NCBI RefSeq assembly: GCF_000430765.1
Contig: NZ_KE387243.1
Coordinates: forward strand, 71,225 to 135,224
Direction of reading: 5' to 3'
Source: Peribacillus kribbensis DSM 17871
Lineage (GTDB): Bacteria > Bacillota > Bacilli > Bacillales > DSM-1321
Length of the DNA: 64,000 bases
The position numbers and the translations under genes are program-made. This document shows positions 43,483 to 51,809 of the stretch, piece after piece (position 1 is the stretch's first letter; each line of letters starts with the position of its first letter). A model generated the notes under the pieces. That model was not told where the DNA came from. It made no database searches and saw only the letters and a list, made by a program, of their open reading frames with translations.

Positions 43483-43980
43483 ATGGAATCTAAGCTAATA
43501 ATCATTCGAGGAAACTCGGGGAGTGGAAAAACAACGACTGCGAATAGTCTTCAAAATCATTTTGGGCACGGAACACTCTTGGTTTCTCAGGATGTCGTTC
43601 GCCGTGATATGTTGAAGGTTCACGATAGTGAAGGGAACCTTTCAATTGATTTGATACGTCAAATTGCAGAATATGGTAAAGATAGATGTGAATTTGTTAT
43701 TGTGGAAGGAATTTTGTATAAAAGTCGTTACGGTGAAATGTTAAATAACTTAATTCAGTTCTATAACCAAGAGACATTTACTTATTATTTTGATTTATCA
43801 TTTGAGGAAACAGTCATACGTCATAACTCTAGTTCGAAAAAGATGGAATTCGGAGAAGATTCTTTACGTGTCTGGTGGAATCCAAAAGATTATCTTGGCG
43901 TAAATGGAGAAACTATATTGACTAATAATATGTCACAGAATGATGTATTGAAACTGATTATAAATCAACTGAAAAAGTAA
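43483..43980 (+). CDS. P-loop kinase (cassette cargo)
   Basis: 165 residues from ATG 43483, with GGGAGC upstream. Walker A IIRGNSGSGKTTTANSL at the N-terminus, DVVRRDML as a possible lid/substrate strand and VIVEGILYKSRYG. It matches small AAA_33-type kinases related to zeta toxins and uridine kinases. Similar Bacillus cargo genes are often annotated only as kinase. It may phosphorylate a small molecule such as a nucleoside or an antibiotic; no antitoxin gene is adjacent. It is flanked by CR8 and CR9. Confidence 0.82.
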   Translation: MESKLIIIRGNSGSGKTTTANSLQNHFGHGTLLVSQDVVRRDMLKVHDSEGNLSIDLIRQIAEYGKDRCEFVIVEGILYKSRYGEMLNNLIQFYNQETFTYYFDLSFEETVIRHNSSSKKMEFGEDSLRVWWNPKDYLGVNGETILTNNMSQNDVLKLIINQLKK

Positions 43981-43992
43981 TTTTACGTGTTT

Positions 43993-44075
43993 TTCTTCAA
44001 CTATCGGGTGCTTTAGTTGAAGAACATATGGCTGCTTAGGCAGCATTTTTTTTTAAATAATAGGCAGGTAAGAAA
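43993..44075 (+). repeat. CR9: junction repeat with perfect 11-bp first-dyad arms
   Basis: Arms TTCTTCAACTA and TAGTTGAAGAA are exact inverse complements around TCGGGTGCTT. The hairpin GGCTGCTTAGGCAGC and a T-run follow, then a reduced second dyad (GGCAGGTAAG). Confidence 0.88.
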
Positions 44076-44135
44076 TAAATTAATAAGTAGTGAATAAACT
44101 CATTTTTAGTAAAAATAAATAGGGGGAATATCTAT

Positions 44136-44618
44136 TTGTATTCGTGGAGAATAACGAAATATAACCCTTTAAATAGGGATATTAATGGTTCCTATAAAAA
44201 TTATGAATGGACTTCTTATTCAGATATAGGTAGTAAGGTTAGTGAAGAAGTGTATTTAAAAACTGAAAAACGCTATATAAATGCGATTTTTTCTTTTATG
44301 AATGAAATGAATTTTAATAAGATATATTTAAATGCCTTGGAGCTTAATTCCAATGAAGTGGAGAAACAAAAAGCCTCTGAATTTATGTCCAAAATGTGGG
44401 TAGGTAAAGGGGTATCTAAACAAGAAATAAAGGAGTTAGTAAAGCTAACTTTACGTGATGCTATTTGGTGTAAATTAAGCTACAAAAAAGAATATTTTGT
44501 TCTTTTTGGGTACGACTACTATATGTATATAGGAGCTATAAAAGATTGTCCTAAAGCCCGTGTAAGTGTAGAAAGGAGTGGACTATTCGTTGAAGAATTT
44601 AATTCACCATATAACTAA
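44136..44618 (+). CDS. Hypothetical protein (cassette cargo)
   Basis: 160 residues from TTG 44136, with AGGGGG at 44120-44125. It begins YSWRITKYNPLNRDINGSY, continues with EWTSYSDIGSKV and has aromatic-rich central and C-terminal parts (YFVLFGYDYYMYIG). It resembles short, uncharacterised Bacillus proteins; I cannot name a family. Flanked by CR9 and CR10. The composition looks coding and the initiation is clear. Confidence 0.7.
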   Translation: MYSWRITKYNPLNRDINGSYKNYEWTSYSDIGSKVSEEVYLKTEKRYINAIFSFMNEMNFNKIYLNALELNSNEVEKQKASEFMSKMWVGKGVSKQEIKELVKLTLRDAIWCKLSYKKEYFVLFGYDYYMYIGAIKDCPKARVSVERSGLFVEEFNSPYN

Positions 44619-44658
44619 CAGTATTGATAAGCACTAAAACAAAATTATGAAAAAATGT

Positions 44659-44748
44659 ACTCCAACTAAAGGGTGCAAGAGTTGAATATTGGATTGCTGC
44701 GGGAGCCCTTTTCCTTGGTCCACTAACTGGCAGGTTAGTATAATAAAA
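44659..44748 (+). repeat. CR10: complete junction repeat
   Basis: ACTCCAACTAAAGGGTGCAA, preceded by AATGTACT, then GGATTGCTGCGGGAGCCC with TTTT, then CACTAACTGGCAGGTTAGTA. Confidence 0.85.
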
Positions 44749-44775
44749 AAGTTATAGTAATAGGAGGAGACAGAA

Positions 44776-45411
44776 TTGCTAAATAGAAATCCATTAGGTA
44801 AGATAGTGATTCTAAACGGAACTCCTCGGTCAGGAAAATCAAGTATAGCAACTATTGTACAAAATACGTTTGATGGAGTTTGGATGAATTTAGGTGTTGA
44901 TAACTTTATTCGAATGACACCTCAACGTTACCAACCTGGTATTGGATTAAGACCTGGAGGCGAACGCCCTGATTTAGAGCCATTAATCGTTACCTTGTAT
45001 CAGGCTATGTATGAATCTATAGCAGCACACAGTCGATTAGGATTGAACGTTGTAGTTGATATTGGACATCACGATAACTATTCAACTAGGAGGGGAATTC
45101 TTTATAAGTGTGTCCGTATTTTGAAGGACTTTCCCGTGTTATTTGTAGGTATCCGATGTCCCATAAATGTTGTAATGGATCGACGAATTGCGACTTGGAA
45201 TAATAGCTACGCTGAAGATGGGTCTGTACCAAAACCCATTATGTTGTGGCAGAAGTCCGTTCATTTGCCCGGTATCTATGATCTGGAGATTGATACATCG
45301 GTTCTAAATCCTGAAGAATGTGCAAATTTGATTCGAAAAAAATTAGAAGCGAATCCCATAAATACAGCTTTTAAGCGTCTTGCAGATATGATAAACGAAG
45401 AGACAAACTGA
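44776..45411 (+). CDS. CPT-like (chloramphenicol phosphotransferase family) kinase
   Basis: 211 residues from TTG 44776, with AGGAGG upstream. Walker A VILNGTPRSGKSSIATIVQ, then GVDNFIRMTPQRYQPG and GLNVVVDIGHHD, the core of the chloramphenicol 3-O-phosphotransferase-like family; FVGIRCPINVVMDRR and KSVHLPGIYDLEIDTS close the domain. The motif order and length fit the family. It might inactivate an antibiotic or phosphorylate a metabolite. A second, broken CPT-like gene lies at 59.6 kb. It is followed by a 55-residue ORF within the same cassette. Confidence 0.83.
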   Translation: MLNRNPLGKIVILNGTPRSGKSSIATIVQNTFDGVWMNLGVDNFIRMTPQRYQPGIGLRPGGERPDLEPLIVTLYQAMYESIAAHSRLGLNVVVDIGHHDNYSTRRGILYKCVRILKDFPVLFVGIRCPINVVMDRRIATWNNSYAEDGSVPKPIMLWQKSVHLPGIYDLEIDTSVLNPEECANLIRKKLEANPINTAFKRLADMINEETN

Positions 45412-45451
45412 TTTCATTATTAGGGGTGCTTGAGTGTAGGAGGTACATAAG

Positions 45452-45619
45452 ATGTCTCATCCATATAAGCAATTTGAAAATACTCCATTATGGAACATCG
45501 TTAATAAAGCTATTGAAGACCTTGTTGAGAACGATGATATTGAAGAAAAAACTCAAAGGGAGTACATCGTTGGATATATAAGTAAGTTGTTAAATGAATT
45601 AAATACTGGGAGAGATTAA
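45452..45619 (+). CDS. Small conserved-looking protein, second gene of a cassette
   Basis: 55 residues from ATG 45452, with TAGGAGG at 45438-45444. Acidic helical protein: FENTPLWNIVNKAIEDLVEN, then EEKTQREYIVGYISKLL. Too short for many gene callers but initiation is very good. Because no complete CR separates it from the CPT-like gene (only GGGGTGCTTGAG at 45423-45434, a possible dyad scar), this may be two fused cassettes. Function unknown. Confidence 0.6.
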   Translation: MSHPYKQFENTPLWNIVNKAIEDLVENDDIEEKTQREYIVGYISKLLNELNTGRD

Positions 45620-45627
45620 AAATTCTT

Positions 45628-45716
45628 ATTCCACTACCGGGTGCGTTAGTTAAAGAAGGAGGCTGCTATGGCAGCATTTTTGTTCTTCAGCTAACGGGTC
45701 AGTATAGTTCAACAAA
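45628..45716 (+). repeat. CR11: complete junction repeat
   Basis: TTCCACTACCGGGTGCGTTA, then GGAGGCTGCTATGGCAGC with TTTTT, then CAGCTAACGGGTCAGTATAG. Confidence 0.88.
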
Positions 45717-45742
45717 AAGTCAATAAAAAAGGTGGAAATTAA

Positions 45743-46036
45743 ATGATATTGGAAGCTGTTATGCTACAAGTTAAGGAAGGTATGGAAGGAAAATATGAAG
45801 AAGCATTTCGTGAAGCATCAGAAATTATTTCTTCAATGAAAGGGTACATATATCACGAGTTACAGCGTTGTATGGAAATTGAGGGAAAATATTTACTACT
45901 AGTGCAGTGGGAAACATTAGAAGACCATACAATTGGATTTAGACAATCCAACGAGTATCAAGAATGGAAAAAGAAATTACATAATTTTTATGACCCATTT
46001 CCAACAGTTGAACATTTTGAAAAGGTTAAACTTTAA
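45743..46036 (+). CDS. Antibiotic biosynthesis monooxygenase (ABM) domain protein
   Basis: 97 residues from ATG 45743, with AAAGGTGG upstream. ABM ferredoxin-like fold: MILEAVMLQVKEGMEGKYEE, MKGYIYHELQRC, KYLLLVQWETLEDH and FRQSNEYQEWKK. Family members act as cofactor-free monooxygenases, haem-degrading enzymes or simply dimeric binding proteins. The gene sits squarely between CR11 and CR12. The specific role cannot be told. Confidence 0.85.
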   Translation: MILEAVMLQVKEGMEGKYEEAFREASEIISSMKGYIYHELQRCMEIEGKYLLLVQWETLEDHTIGFRQSNEYQEWKKKLHNFYDPFPTVEHFEKVKL

Positions 46037-46042
46037 TAGTTG

Positions 46043-46135
46043 TTCTTGAACTAACGGGTGCGTTAGTTTAACAAGCTTGTCTGCAATGGTAGCCTTTTTG
46101 TTGTTCCACTTACAGGGTAATATAATCGAACAAGA
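46043..46135 (+). repeat. CR12: complete junction repeat
   Basis: TTGAACTAACGGGTGCGTTA, hairpin zone CTGCAATGGTAGC with TTTTT, then CACTTACAGGGTAATATAAT. The T-run and second dyad overlap a long open frame that begins upstream of the real gene. Confidence 0.85.
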
Positions 46136-46181
46136 AGATGCTAAAATCAAAATTGGAACTTTTAGTTTGGAGGAAATGAGT

Positions 46182-46646
46182 ATGGATTTTGGCAAACAGT
46201 GTTCTGCTGAGCTGGATAAGTTGGCTGGAGGACATTGTCGTGATAATAGTTTGTATTTCACTCTAGAAGAAATTAACCTTCTATCTAGTATTATTAAGCG
46301 TCTTAACTATATTGACGATTTAGTAATAAGTCCCTTCCATATTACTGATAGTTCAGTGATGGAGGCTTATTGGTGTACCCTTTCAATTAAGATTGTAAAT
46401 CAGGTTCAGGATAAATATATAGTGCTTTTAAGCGAGGCGGGTAAAAGCAAACTGGAAGAAATAGAAGACTACTATATTGAACAATGGGATTATACTTATT
46501 ACGAAATTCTAAAGGGCGATATAAATGGATTTATTGAGAGTTTAAGCCGCTATGTAACTTATATGAAAAAGCGAGAAAATTCACTTAGAGAAGAATATGA
46601 TGAACCTAATCATAATAACCAAGGTATTTATTATGAAATTTGGTAG
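46182..46646 (+). CDS. Hypothetical protein (cassette cargo)
   Basis: 154 residues. ATG 46182 is chosen because GGAGG at 46169-46173 is eight bases away; the longer frame from 46077 starts inside CR12. The protein begins MDFGKQCSAELDKLAGGHCR and is mostly helical and acidic (EEINLLSSIIKRLNYIDD, KSKLEEIEDYYIEQW). No family recognised. It reads toward CR13 with its stop five bases from the repeat. Confidence 0.68.
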   Translation: MDFGKQCSAELDKLAGGHCRDNSLYFTLEEINLLSSIIKRLNYIDDLVISPFHITDSSVMEAYWCTLSIKIVNQVQDKYIVLLSEAGKSKLEEIEDYYIEQWDYTYYEILKGDINGFIESLSRYVTYMKKRENSLREEYDEPNHNNQGIYYEIW

Positions 46647-46650
46647 GTTT

Positions 46651-46682
46651 TTATTGAGCTAACGGGTGCTAATCAACAATAT
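46651..46682 (+). repeat. CR13: first dyad only
   Basis: TTGAGCTAACGGGTGCTAAT; hairpin and second dyad are replaced by an unrelated terminator. Confidence 0.75.
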
Positions 46683-46691
46683 GGATTTAAA

Positions 46692-46724
46692 ACAAAGGAC
46701 CCCAAATCAGGTCCTTATTTTTAT
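46692..46724. terminator. Terminator between convergent cargo genes
   Basis: AAAGGACCC pairs with GGTCCTT around CAAATCA, T-run after; usable from both sides. Confidence 0.8.
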
Positions 46725-46772
46725 GGTCATTTATCAACAATATTATTTAACATAGCTTTTATTTTATAGGGA

Positions 46773-48470
46773 TCATTGTTCATATTTTTCACTTTCAAGA
46801 AACGGCGGCTCTTTAAGATGGTCAGTAAGTTCTTCAACACACTCAATGAATGTATCATAATCAAATACCCTGGTAGGAAACGAAATTAACAAATGATTAT
46901 TTTTATCATATATTTCCGCAATGCGTTTTCGGCCATTTTTACGTAGAGAGACTTTTTTAATCTGATGCAACTCAATATTTTTGACCTGTGATTTGTACTG
47001 AATATGCAAGTTGCTTCCTTGAATTTTTATATAAGATTTTCTCTCTATAATCCAACGTATTGTTACAAACAGGACATAAGCCGTTATAGCAGAGACAGGT
47101 ATTAATCCATATGAGATAGAGGAAATAAAATGAACGGACCAAATTGCAGCTAGAACTAAATAGGTTGCAAACCATCCTTTATTAAAAACAGGCGTGTCTT
47201 CGTAATACACTTCACTTTGGAGCTGTTCTTTATTTATTTCTCTCTTTTTCATAAATTTGTTTTTATATTCCTCTATCTTGGAAGGTACGAATTCTTCTAA
47301 TTCTGTATAGGTTCCTTCCCATATATCTATACTGTCCTTAACCTCAAGCGGGAAGGCCCCGACCCAACCATAATATGTTTTCTCATCTACTCCTATAAAT
47401 GAGGCGAGATAGTACCGGATTGGCTGCCCGTAATGATTTTCGATATCTAGATGATCTTCAATTTTCACCTCGAATGGGACTCCTTGATACTCATCGTATT
47501 CCATTAAATAATGAAATAGGTAAGAACGAGCAAAGTAAGGTTGTTTATTCTCATCGGCCAAGAATAAATGAGTTTTACGTAATCGGTGCAGCCCATAATA
47601 AATAAGTTGAGTGGATTCAATATTTTTTGATAGATCGTTGAGAAGGTTCTTATCCCAAACTCCTTTGAATTCCATCGTTGAAATAAAAGCTCTGGTTTGT
47701 AATATCGGATCCTTAAATGTAAGAACTTCATCAAATACTTCTTGAACCTTTTCGTTATAATGGTAGGCCATATTCATTAATACGTACTCAATTTCTAAAC
47801 GGAGGTCTATATAATTTTCTTTCCAATCAATATAGACCTTTTTAAGGCTGTAAGAATCGTGATAAGATTTATATTTCTCTTTACATTTTTCGTAATCCTC
47901 AAGCAATAGCGGATATACATAATCCGGGTGAAAATTTTGTATTAATTCGTTCTCATAACAATACAATAGCAGGTCGTAAAACTGATATTTATACGTTTCG
48001 TCTGAGAGATATATGTAAAATTTCTCTACGATCCTTTGAATCCATCGAGGATGATCGTATAAAGGCTCCGTTACGATAACTGCATTCTTAGAGGGCAAGT
48101 TTTTTTCAAAAATGTCCATAATAGCTGATAGATTGTTTTCTTCCTCGAATGAACATAAATAATACAACGCCCGGATTTTTGCTTCACGACTAAAACCTTG
48201 ATAATAACGAGCAATTGCATCTGATACTTCAGGTGTTTGGTAATCACTGACGAAATCAATAAGCTGGAAACTCGGGTCATCCCACTCTTCATTAGTGGAC
48301 TCAAAGTGGAATGAAGCAGCTTTTATAATATCTTCAAAAATACCAAAATCCAGACCTATTTCTTCGTTATCTTTTAATTGATTCAAAGAGTCTAAAGTTT
48401 TGTGACGCTTATCAGGAACTTTACTCTGCGTATCTTTAATTATTTGCTTGATCTTAGATTCGTATGACAT
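46773..48470 (-). CDS. Large hypothetical protein with helical repeats and a membrane-anchored C-terminus
   Basis: 565 residues on the minus strand. The ATG at 48470 has AAGGTGG five bases upstream; a GTG at 48479 is less likely. The first 400 residues are helix-rich and HEAT-like in feel (YYQGFSREAKIRALYYLCSF and similar). Two hydrophobic segments lie near residues 425-475, followed by a strand-rich C-terminus (KSYIKIQGSNLHIQYKSQ) that could be a PH-like domain. No catalytic motif. By far the longest cargo and opposite to the cassette direction, so it may have arrived by another route. Confidence 0.72.
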   Translation of the reverse strand: MSYESKIKQIIKDTQSKVPDKRHKTLDSLNQLKDNEEIGLDFGIFEDIIKAASFHFESTNEEWDDPSFQLIDFVSDYQTPEVSDAIARYYQGFSREAKIRALYYLCSFEEENNLSAIMDIFEKNLPSKNAVIVTEPLYDHPRWIQRIVEKFYIYLSDETYKYQFYDLLLYCYENELIQNFHPDYVYPLLLEDYEKCKEKYKSYHDSYSLKKVYIDWKENYIDLRLEIEYVLMNMAYHYNEKVQEVFDEVLTFKDPILQTRAFISTMEFKGVWDKNLLNDLSKNIESTQLIYYGLHRLRKTHLFLADENKQPYFARSYLFHYLMEYDEYQGVPFEVKIEDHLDIENHYGQPIRYYLASFIGVDEKTYYGWVGAFPLEVKDSIDIWEGTYTELEEFVPSKIEEYKNKFMKKREINKEQLQSEVYYEDTPVFNKGWFATYLVLAAIWSVHFISSISYGLIPVSAITAYVLFVTIRWIIERKSYIKIQGSNLHIQYKSQVKNIELHQIKKVSLRKNGRKRIAEIYDKNNHLLISFPTRVFDYDTFIECVEELTDHLKEPPFLESEKYEQ

Positions 48471-48721
48471 ATATTCCACCTTGTTTTAAAAATGTGAAAC
48501 TTTTCTGTTTATGAATTCATCCTAAATGTTTATGTTCCATTTGGATAATAAGTAGTGGGTTAAACTACATTTAATGTACTTTTTTATATTTTACTACATT
48601 AGGATATAGTTAAGAAATATCAAACAGTAATACCCGCCTCGCAACGGTACAAAGGATATTTGATTTTCGGAACTGTCAGATGCAACCTATGAAGGACGGG
48701 CACTTATTGGGTTAATCTAAT

Positions 48722-48805
48722 GATTTGGAAAAATACAAGATGTTTATTAACGAAAATAATCAAGGTCAGTACCAAAGTCTTATGAAATCATCAATCCAGC
48801 CATAA
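48722..48805 (+). pseudogene. Possible C-terminal gene remnant
   Basis: An open frame without start encodes DLEKYKMFINENNQGQYQSL and ends after MKSSIQP. It is protein-like but truncated. The rest of 48480-49165 (about 690 bp) holds only CR14 and an isolated hairpin ACCAGCA...TGCTGGT at 48908-48933. Confidence 0.2.
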
Positions 48806-48849
48806 AAAAATATTTGTCGGAGGGGATTGAACTCAAAAGGTATTGGCTC

Positions 48850-48880
48850 TTATTCAACTAACGGGTGCGTTTGTTTAAGT
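48850..48880 (+). repeat. CR14: first dyad only
   Basis: TTCAACTAACGGGTGCGTTT followed by GTTTAAG. No hairpin of the usual type adjoins. Confidence 0.78.
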
Positions 48881-49165
48881 ACAAAGTAAGTGTTTGGAAA
48901 ATAATAACCAGCACCTAAGTTAGATGCTGGTTGGTAGAATGGGTAACCAGAGATGTGATCTGTAGCTACTCATCCTTGTAGCCAATTTATAAGTTAATAT
49001 CCTATATTCTAACAGAACAAACCACTTTTTTATTATGATAGGTTTTTTTGTCTAAACAGGACATCCAGTTAAATGGAGTCGGTGGTTTATATGAAACTCT
49101 AAGAGTAGCTATCGTACTTACATCAGTTATGGGATAGATCAAGGCAGGAAATAGGAGTTGGGAAA

Positions 49166-49462
49166 GTGGCTGACTACATAAAGGAAATTAGAGGACTAAT
49201 CGGAAATAGACCATTAATATTGGTTGGTTCTACTATTATTGTTATGAATGAAAAAAAAGAGATTTTATTTCAACGCCGTTCTGACACAAAGGAATGGGGT
49301 CTGCCCGGTGGAGCAATGGAAATGGGTGAAAGTTTAGAACAAACCGCTGAACGTGAGCTTTTTGAAGAAACGGGGTTAAAAGCAAAGGAAATCTTAAATA
49401 TTTCCCAACATCTAAAAATTGAGAATGCATTAAAAAGCAAACATTGTGAGAATTGTACTTAA
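49166..49462 (+). CDS. NUDIX hydrolase, C-terminally truncated (cassette cargo)
   Basis: 98 residues from GTG 49166, with AGGAGTTGGG upstream. The NUDIX box is intact (GLPGGAMEMGESLEQTAERE, then LFEETGL), preceded by LVGSTIIVMNEKKEILFQRR. The domain normally needs about 50 more residues; here the tail is LKSKHCENCT and the frame ends at the edge of CR15. The 3' end therefore appears lost by a deletion that joined the gene to the AATTGTACTT segment of the repeat. Activity is doubtful. Confidence 0.78.
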   Translation: MADYIKEIRGLIGNRPLILVGSTIIVMNEKKEILFQRRSDTKEWGLPGGAMEMGESLEQTAERELFEETGLKAKEILNISQHLKIENALKSKHCENCT

Positions 49463-49551
49463 ACTAACGGGTGCGTTTGTTAAAAAACGTTATGGCTGCT
49501 TCAGTAGCCTTTTTTGTGTTGTTTAACAAAGGGGCAGGTTAGTGAAAGAAG
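49457..49551 (+). repeat. CR15: complete junction repeat
   Basis: TTAAACTAACGGGTGCGTTT, hairpin GGCTGCTTCAGTAGCC with TTTTTT, then AACAAAGGGGCAGGTTAGTG. Preceded by ATTGTACTT. Confidence 0.9.
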
Positions 49552-49625
49552 GAAAAATGACATTTTTATTGAACTATTTGAGTAAGATTTTTGGGTGGAG
49601 GTCATTTTAGAGAGGCGATTTTATA

Positions 49626-49901
49626 ATGGGACTTTTTAGAAACAGAATAAAACCTTTATTTTTTCCAGCATTAGTTTTATGGATATTAGCAGGAGTCATA
49701 TACTTAGTTTCTCCTTGGTATTACGGTCCTGACAACATTTATATTGGGATTGCTAATATTTACGTACTTATTGGATTTTCTTTAACATTATTTGAACGTT
49801 ATACATTAAAAAAGGCAACTAAAAAACAACTAATTGGATTTGGTATAGCTTTTTTCTTAGTGATTTTAATTGAATTGTTAAGTGTTATATATTTTTATTG
49901 A
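49626..49901 (+). CDS. Small membrane protein (cassette cargo)
   Basis: 91 residues from ATG 49626, with AGAGGCG upstream. Three hydrophobic segments: LFFPALVLWILAGVIYLVSP, then IGIANIYVLIGFSLTLF and FGIAFFLVILIELLSVIYF. Short Lys-rich loops (KKATKKQ) suggest N-in orientation of the last helix. No family recognised. The stop codon directly abuts CR16. Confidence 0.72.
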   Translation: MGLFRNRIKPLFFPALVLWILAGVIYLVSPWYYGPDNIYIGIANIYVLIGFSLTLFERYTLKKATKKQLIGFGIAFFLVILIELLSVIYFY

Positions 49902-49991
49902 TTGAACTAACGGGTGCGTTATTCGAAGAAGGATTAGCTGCCTTTTTTGTTGAATTCTTAAATAAATAAACGGTGCAGATTAGTTGAAGAA
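49901..49991 (+). repeat. CR16: complete junction repeat
   Basis: TTGAACTAACGGGTGCGTTA, hairpin zone AGCTGCC with TTTTTT, then AATAAACGGTGCAGATTAGT followed by TGAAGAA. Confidence 0.88.
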
Positions 49992-50079
49992 AACTCAATT
50001 GATATATAATGCAGAACTAATTTTCTAACAGTCTTTCAATTATGGGATTGTATTAATTTATTGTAATCCCCACAATGAT

Positions 50080-50283
50080 TTGATTATTATTTCTTGTGGT
50101 GAATCTAAAAAATTGGAAGGATTAAATAGGGAAATTGATGTAATTGCCAAGGTTAATTATCCCTACAATGAACTTGAATTGGAAGAAACATTATTAGGTT
50201 CTATGGAATTATGCCACTCAATAGAACCCGATGTAGACAGCAAACAGTCAACTATTGAAAGAGTGTTGGGAATAAACGGCTAA
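50080..50283 (+). pseudogene. Gene fragment, hypothetical
   Basis: A 67-codon frame (from TTG 50080) without ribosome binding site, encoding REIDVIAKVNYPYNELELEE and ending VLGING. The upstream part and the following fragment at 50293 may come from one decayed cassette. No family recognised. Confidence 0.35.
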
Positions 50284-50292
50284 GGAAAGGCA

Positions 50293-50496
50293 ACCAAAAA
50301 CCTGAAGCTAATTGAATTTGAGTGGAATAAGAAAGATGGATATGATGTTAAACCTTATCAAAAAATTCCACGGCGTGGATATGTCGTTATAGAGGAAAAA
50401 GTTATTCCATTAGGAAAGAAAATTGTTCCTGGACAGTTAGCCGAGGCATTAAAAAAGCTATTAATGTACCAAAATATAATTTTCTTATTTAATTAA
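50293..50496 (+). pseudogene. Gene fragment without start codon
   Basis: A 67-codon frame lacking any usable start: KNLKLIEFEWNKKDGYDVKP, then GYVVIEEKVIPLGKKIVPGQ. Protein-like composition, no binding site. It ends in the degenerate CR17, as cargo genes do. Possibly the tail of the fragment before it in another frame. Confidence 0.35.
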
Positions 50497-50564
50497 CAAG
50501 TGTGCTTCTGGAAGAAAAGGAATGTTCTTTCATTCTTCAAGTAACTGAGTAGGTAGTTTAAAAA
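50487..50564 (+). repeat. CR17: degenerate junction repeat
   Basis: TTTAATTAACAAGTGTGCTT and GAAGAA stand for the first dyad; TTCAAGTAACTGAGTAGGTA for the second. Recognisable only by position and partial identity. Confidence 0.45.
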
Positions 50565-50632
50565 ATGTCAATTAACAGGATATTGGAGGAGTTTTTATCA
50601 AATCATCGGACAAACGTTTTGCTGAAGCTGCT

Positions 50633-51088
50633 TTGAAAAAAGTATTTATTGGAAGCCAGTTAGATGGTATTAAATTTGGTGCTGGTCCAGGATGTACTTT
50701 TCTATACTTTCTCCATTACAAAAACCAAGAGCCTGATCTTATGTGGTTAAATATCGAGGTGAACAAATTTATTATCCTTCCAAAGAATTCAGGCAATCTA
50801 CCGAAATACAATGAAAAAATGGATGAATTGGATGAAGAAGAATCCATAAAGCGAATCTTAGAAATTCGGAGAGAAGAAATTGTTGATATTTCTTTAGGTG
50901 ACACATCTCCCCACTTGTTTATAACTTTTAAGTCTGGCAAAGTACTATTTGTAAACGGATATGATAAAAATTTTGAATGTTGGCAAGCTGGAGATGGAGA
51001 AGGTTATGGCGGTCACGAATGGTTAATTGTAGCTGTTCCAGGCAATGAAATAGCAGTATGGGCACCAAAAGATTTTCAAATTACTTAG
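50633..51088 (+). CDS. Hypothetical protein (cassette cargo)
   Basis: At least 151 residues from TTG 50633. Initiation is odd: GGAGGA at 50585-50590 points to an in-frame ATC at 50597, which would add 12 residues (IKSSDKRFAEAALK). The body contains GAGPGCTFLYFLHYKNQEPD, ISLGDTSPHLFITFKSGKVL and EGYGGHEWLIVAVPGNEIAV. It looks like a small globular alpha/beta protein; I cannot name the family. CR18 follows its stop. Confidence 0.65.
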   Translation: MKKVFIGSQLDGIKFGAGPGCTFLYFLHYKNQEPDLMWLNIEVNKFIILPKNSGNLPKYNEKMDELDEEESIKRILEIRREEIVDISLGDTSPHLFITFKSGKVLFVNGYDKNFECWQAGDGEGYGGHEWLIVAVPGNEIAVWAPKDFQIT

Positions 51089-51092
51089 CACC

Positions 51093-51176
51093 CTTGTTTA
51101 ACTAACGGGTGCGTTAGTTATCACTCAGCTGCTTAGGCAGTTTTTTTGTTGTTTAACTAAAGCAGGATAGTTGATG
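51093..51176 (+). repeat. CR18: complete junction repeat
   Basis: TTTAACTAACGGGTGCGTTA, hairpin AGCTGCTTAGGCAG with TTTTTTT, then TTAACTAAAGCAGGATAGTT. Confidence 0.9.
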
Positions 51177-51231
51177 ATGAAACAATAAGATATTATAAAA
51201 AGAAGGCTGTTTTCGCATAAATTGTTGCTTT

Positions 51232-51306
51232 CAAGTAGAACAAATGCTTATTTTGGCGTGTCAAAAGTCAAGTTTGATAACTGTTGAGATGTTGAGAAGT
51301 GCATAA
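51232..51306 (+). pseudogene. C-terminal fragment related to the one at 54761
   Basis: Encodes QVEQMLILACQKSSLITVEM then LRSA and stop. A matching fragment at 54761-54844 reads QVEQMLFSACKKSNYLTVER then LKIA. Neither has a start. They are two relics of one gene family I do not recognise, each followed by a hairpin. Confidence 0.4.
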
Positions 51307-51309
51307 TAA

Positions 51310-51337
51310 AAGACCTCAAAAGAGGTCAAGTTTTTTC
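51310..51337. terminator. Terminator hairpin
   Basis: AAGACCTC pairs with GAGGTCAAG after AAAA, then TTTTTT. It serves the fragment upstream and possibly the minus-strand small genes. Confidence 0.75.
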
Positions 51338-51352
51338 ATATTCACATTCAAC

Positions 51353-51424
51353 TTACATTTTGCCAATGAAAGAAATTAGGAACCACAAGAAAATTATTGA
51401 TAGAGACAGAAATATTACAATCAT
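51353..51424 (-). CDS. Possible 23-residue membrane peptide, coupled to the preceding ORF
   Basis: Minus strand ATG at 51424 overlaps the TGA of the 60-residue ORF (ATGA). One hydrophobic helix: IVIFLSLSIIFLWFLISFIG followed by KM. The overlap suggests translational coupling. No other support. Confidence 0.35.
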   Translation of the reverse strand: MIVIFLSLSIIFLWFLISFIGKM

Positions 51425-51603
51425 ACAATATTCTCGAATTTCCTTTTTAGTAGATAAACAATGGTGATGATTAACCCGTAAGCAGGAATTCCTAACCAAA
51501 CTATGTCTTGCAATATTTCACTTTTTGAACCTATAAATCCAAGTATATTTGTAAAGAACATTAAATACCAAAGTATTTGTAGATAGAGCCCAACTTTCAA
51601 CAA
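51421..51603 (-). CDS. Small two-helix membrane protein
   Basis: 60 residues from a TTG at 51603 on the minus strand. Two hydrophobic segments: VGLYLQILWYLMFFTNILGF and DIVWLGIPAYGLIITIVYLL, then a KRKFENIV tail. Upstream binding site is weak (GGGGATAAG is distant). It lies opposite to the cassettes, between CR18 and CR19. Function unknown. Confidence 0.5.
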   Translation of the reverse strand: MLKVGLYLQILWYLMFFTNILGFIGSKSEILQDIVWLGIPAYGLIITIVYLLKRKFENIV

Positions 51604-51716
51604 AACTTATCTTATCCCCATTAATTATAAATTTAAAATTTGTATCATTTGCATTTTAACAGAGAAGTGATTTGTCCCCATTTAAATTCTAAAACAACAA
51701 TATTTACGAAAACAGA

Positions 51717-51745
51717 ACTTGTCTAACTAACGGGCAGGACAATGT
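51717..51745 (+). repeat. CR19: second dyad only
   Basis: TGTCTAACTAACGGGCAGGA followed by CAATGTAAG, 65 bp upstream of the GNAT gene. Confidence 0.75.
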
Positions 51746-51809
51746 AAGATGAAGTTGGAGTGGAAATTTTATTAGGATGCTTATCTAATAAGGGGAGGCA
51801 TAACAGATA

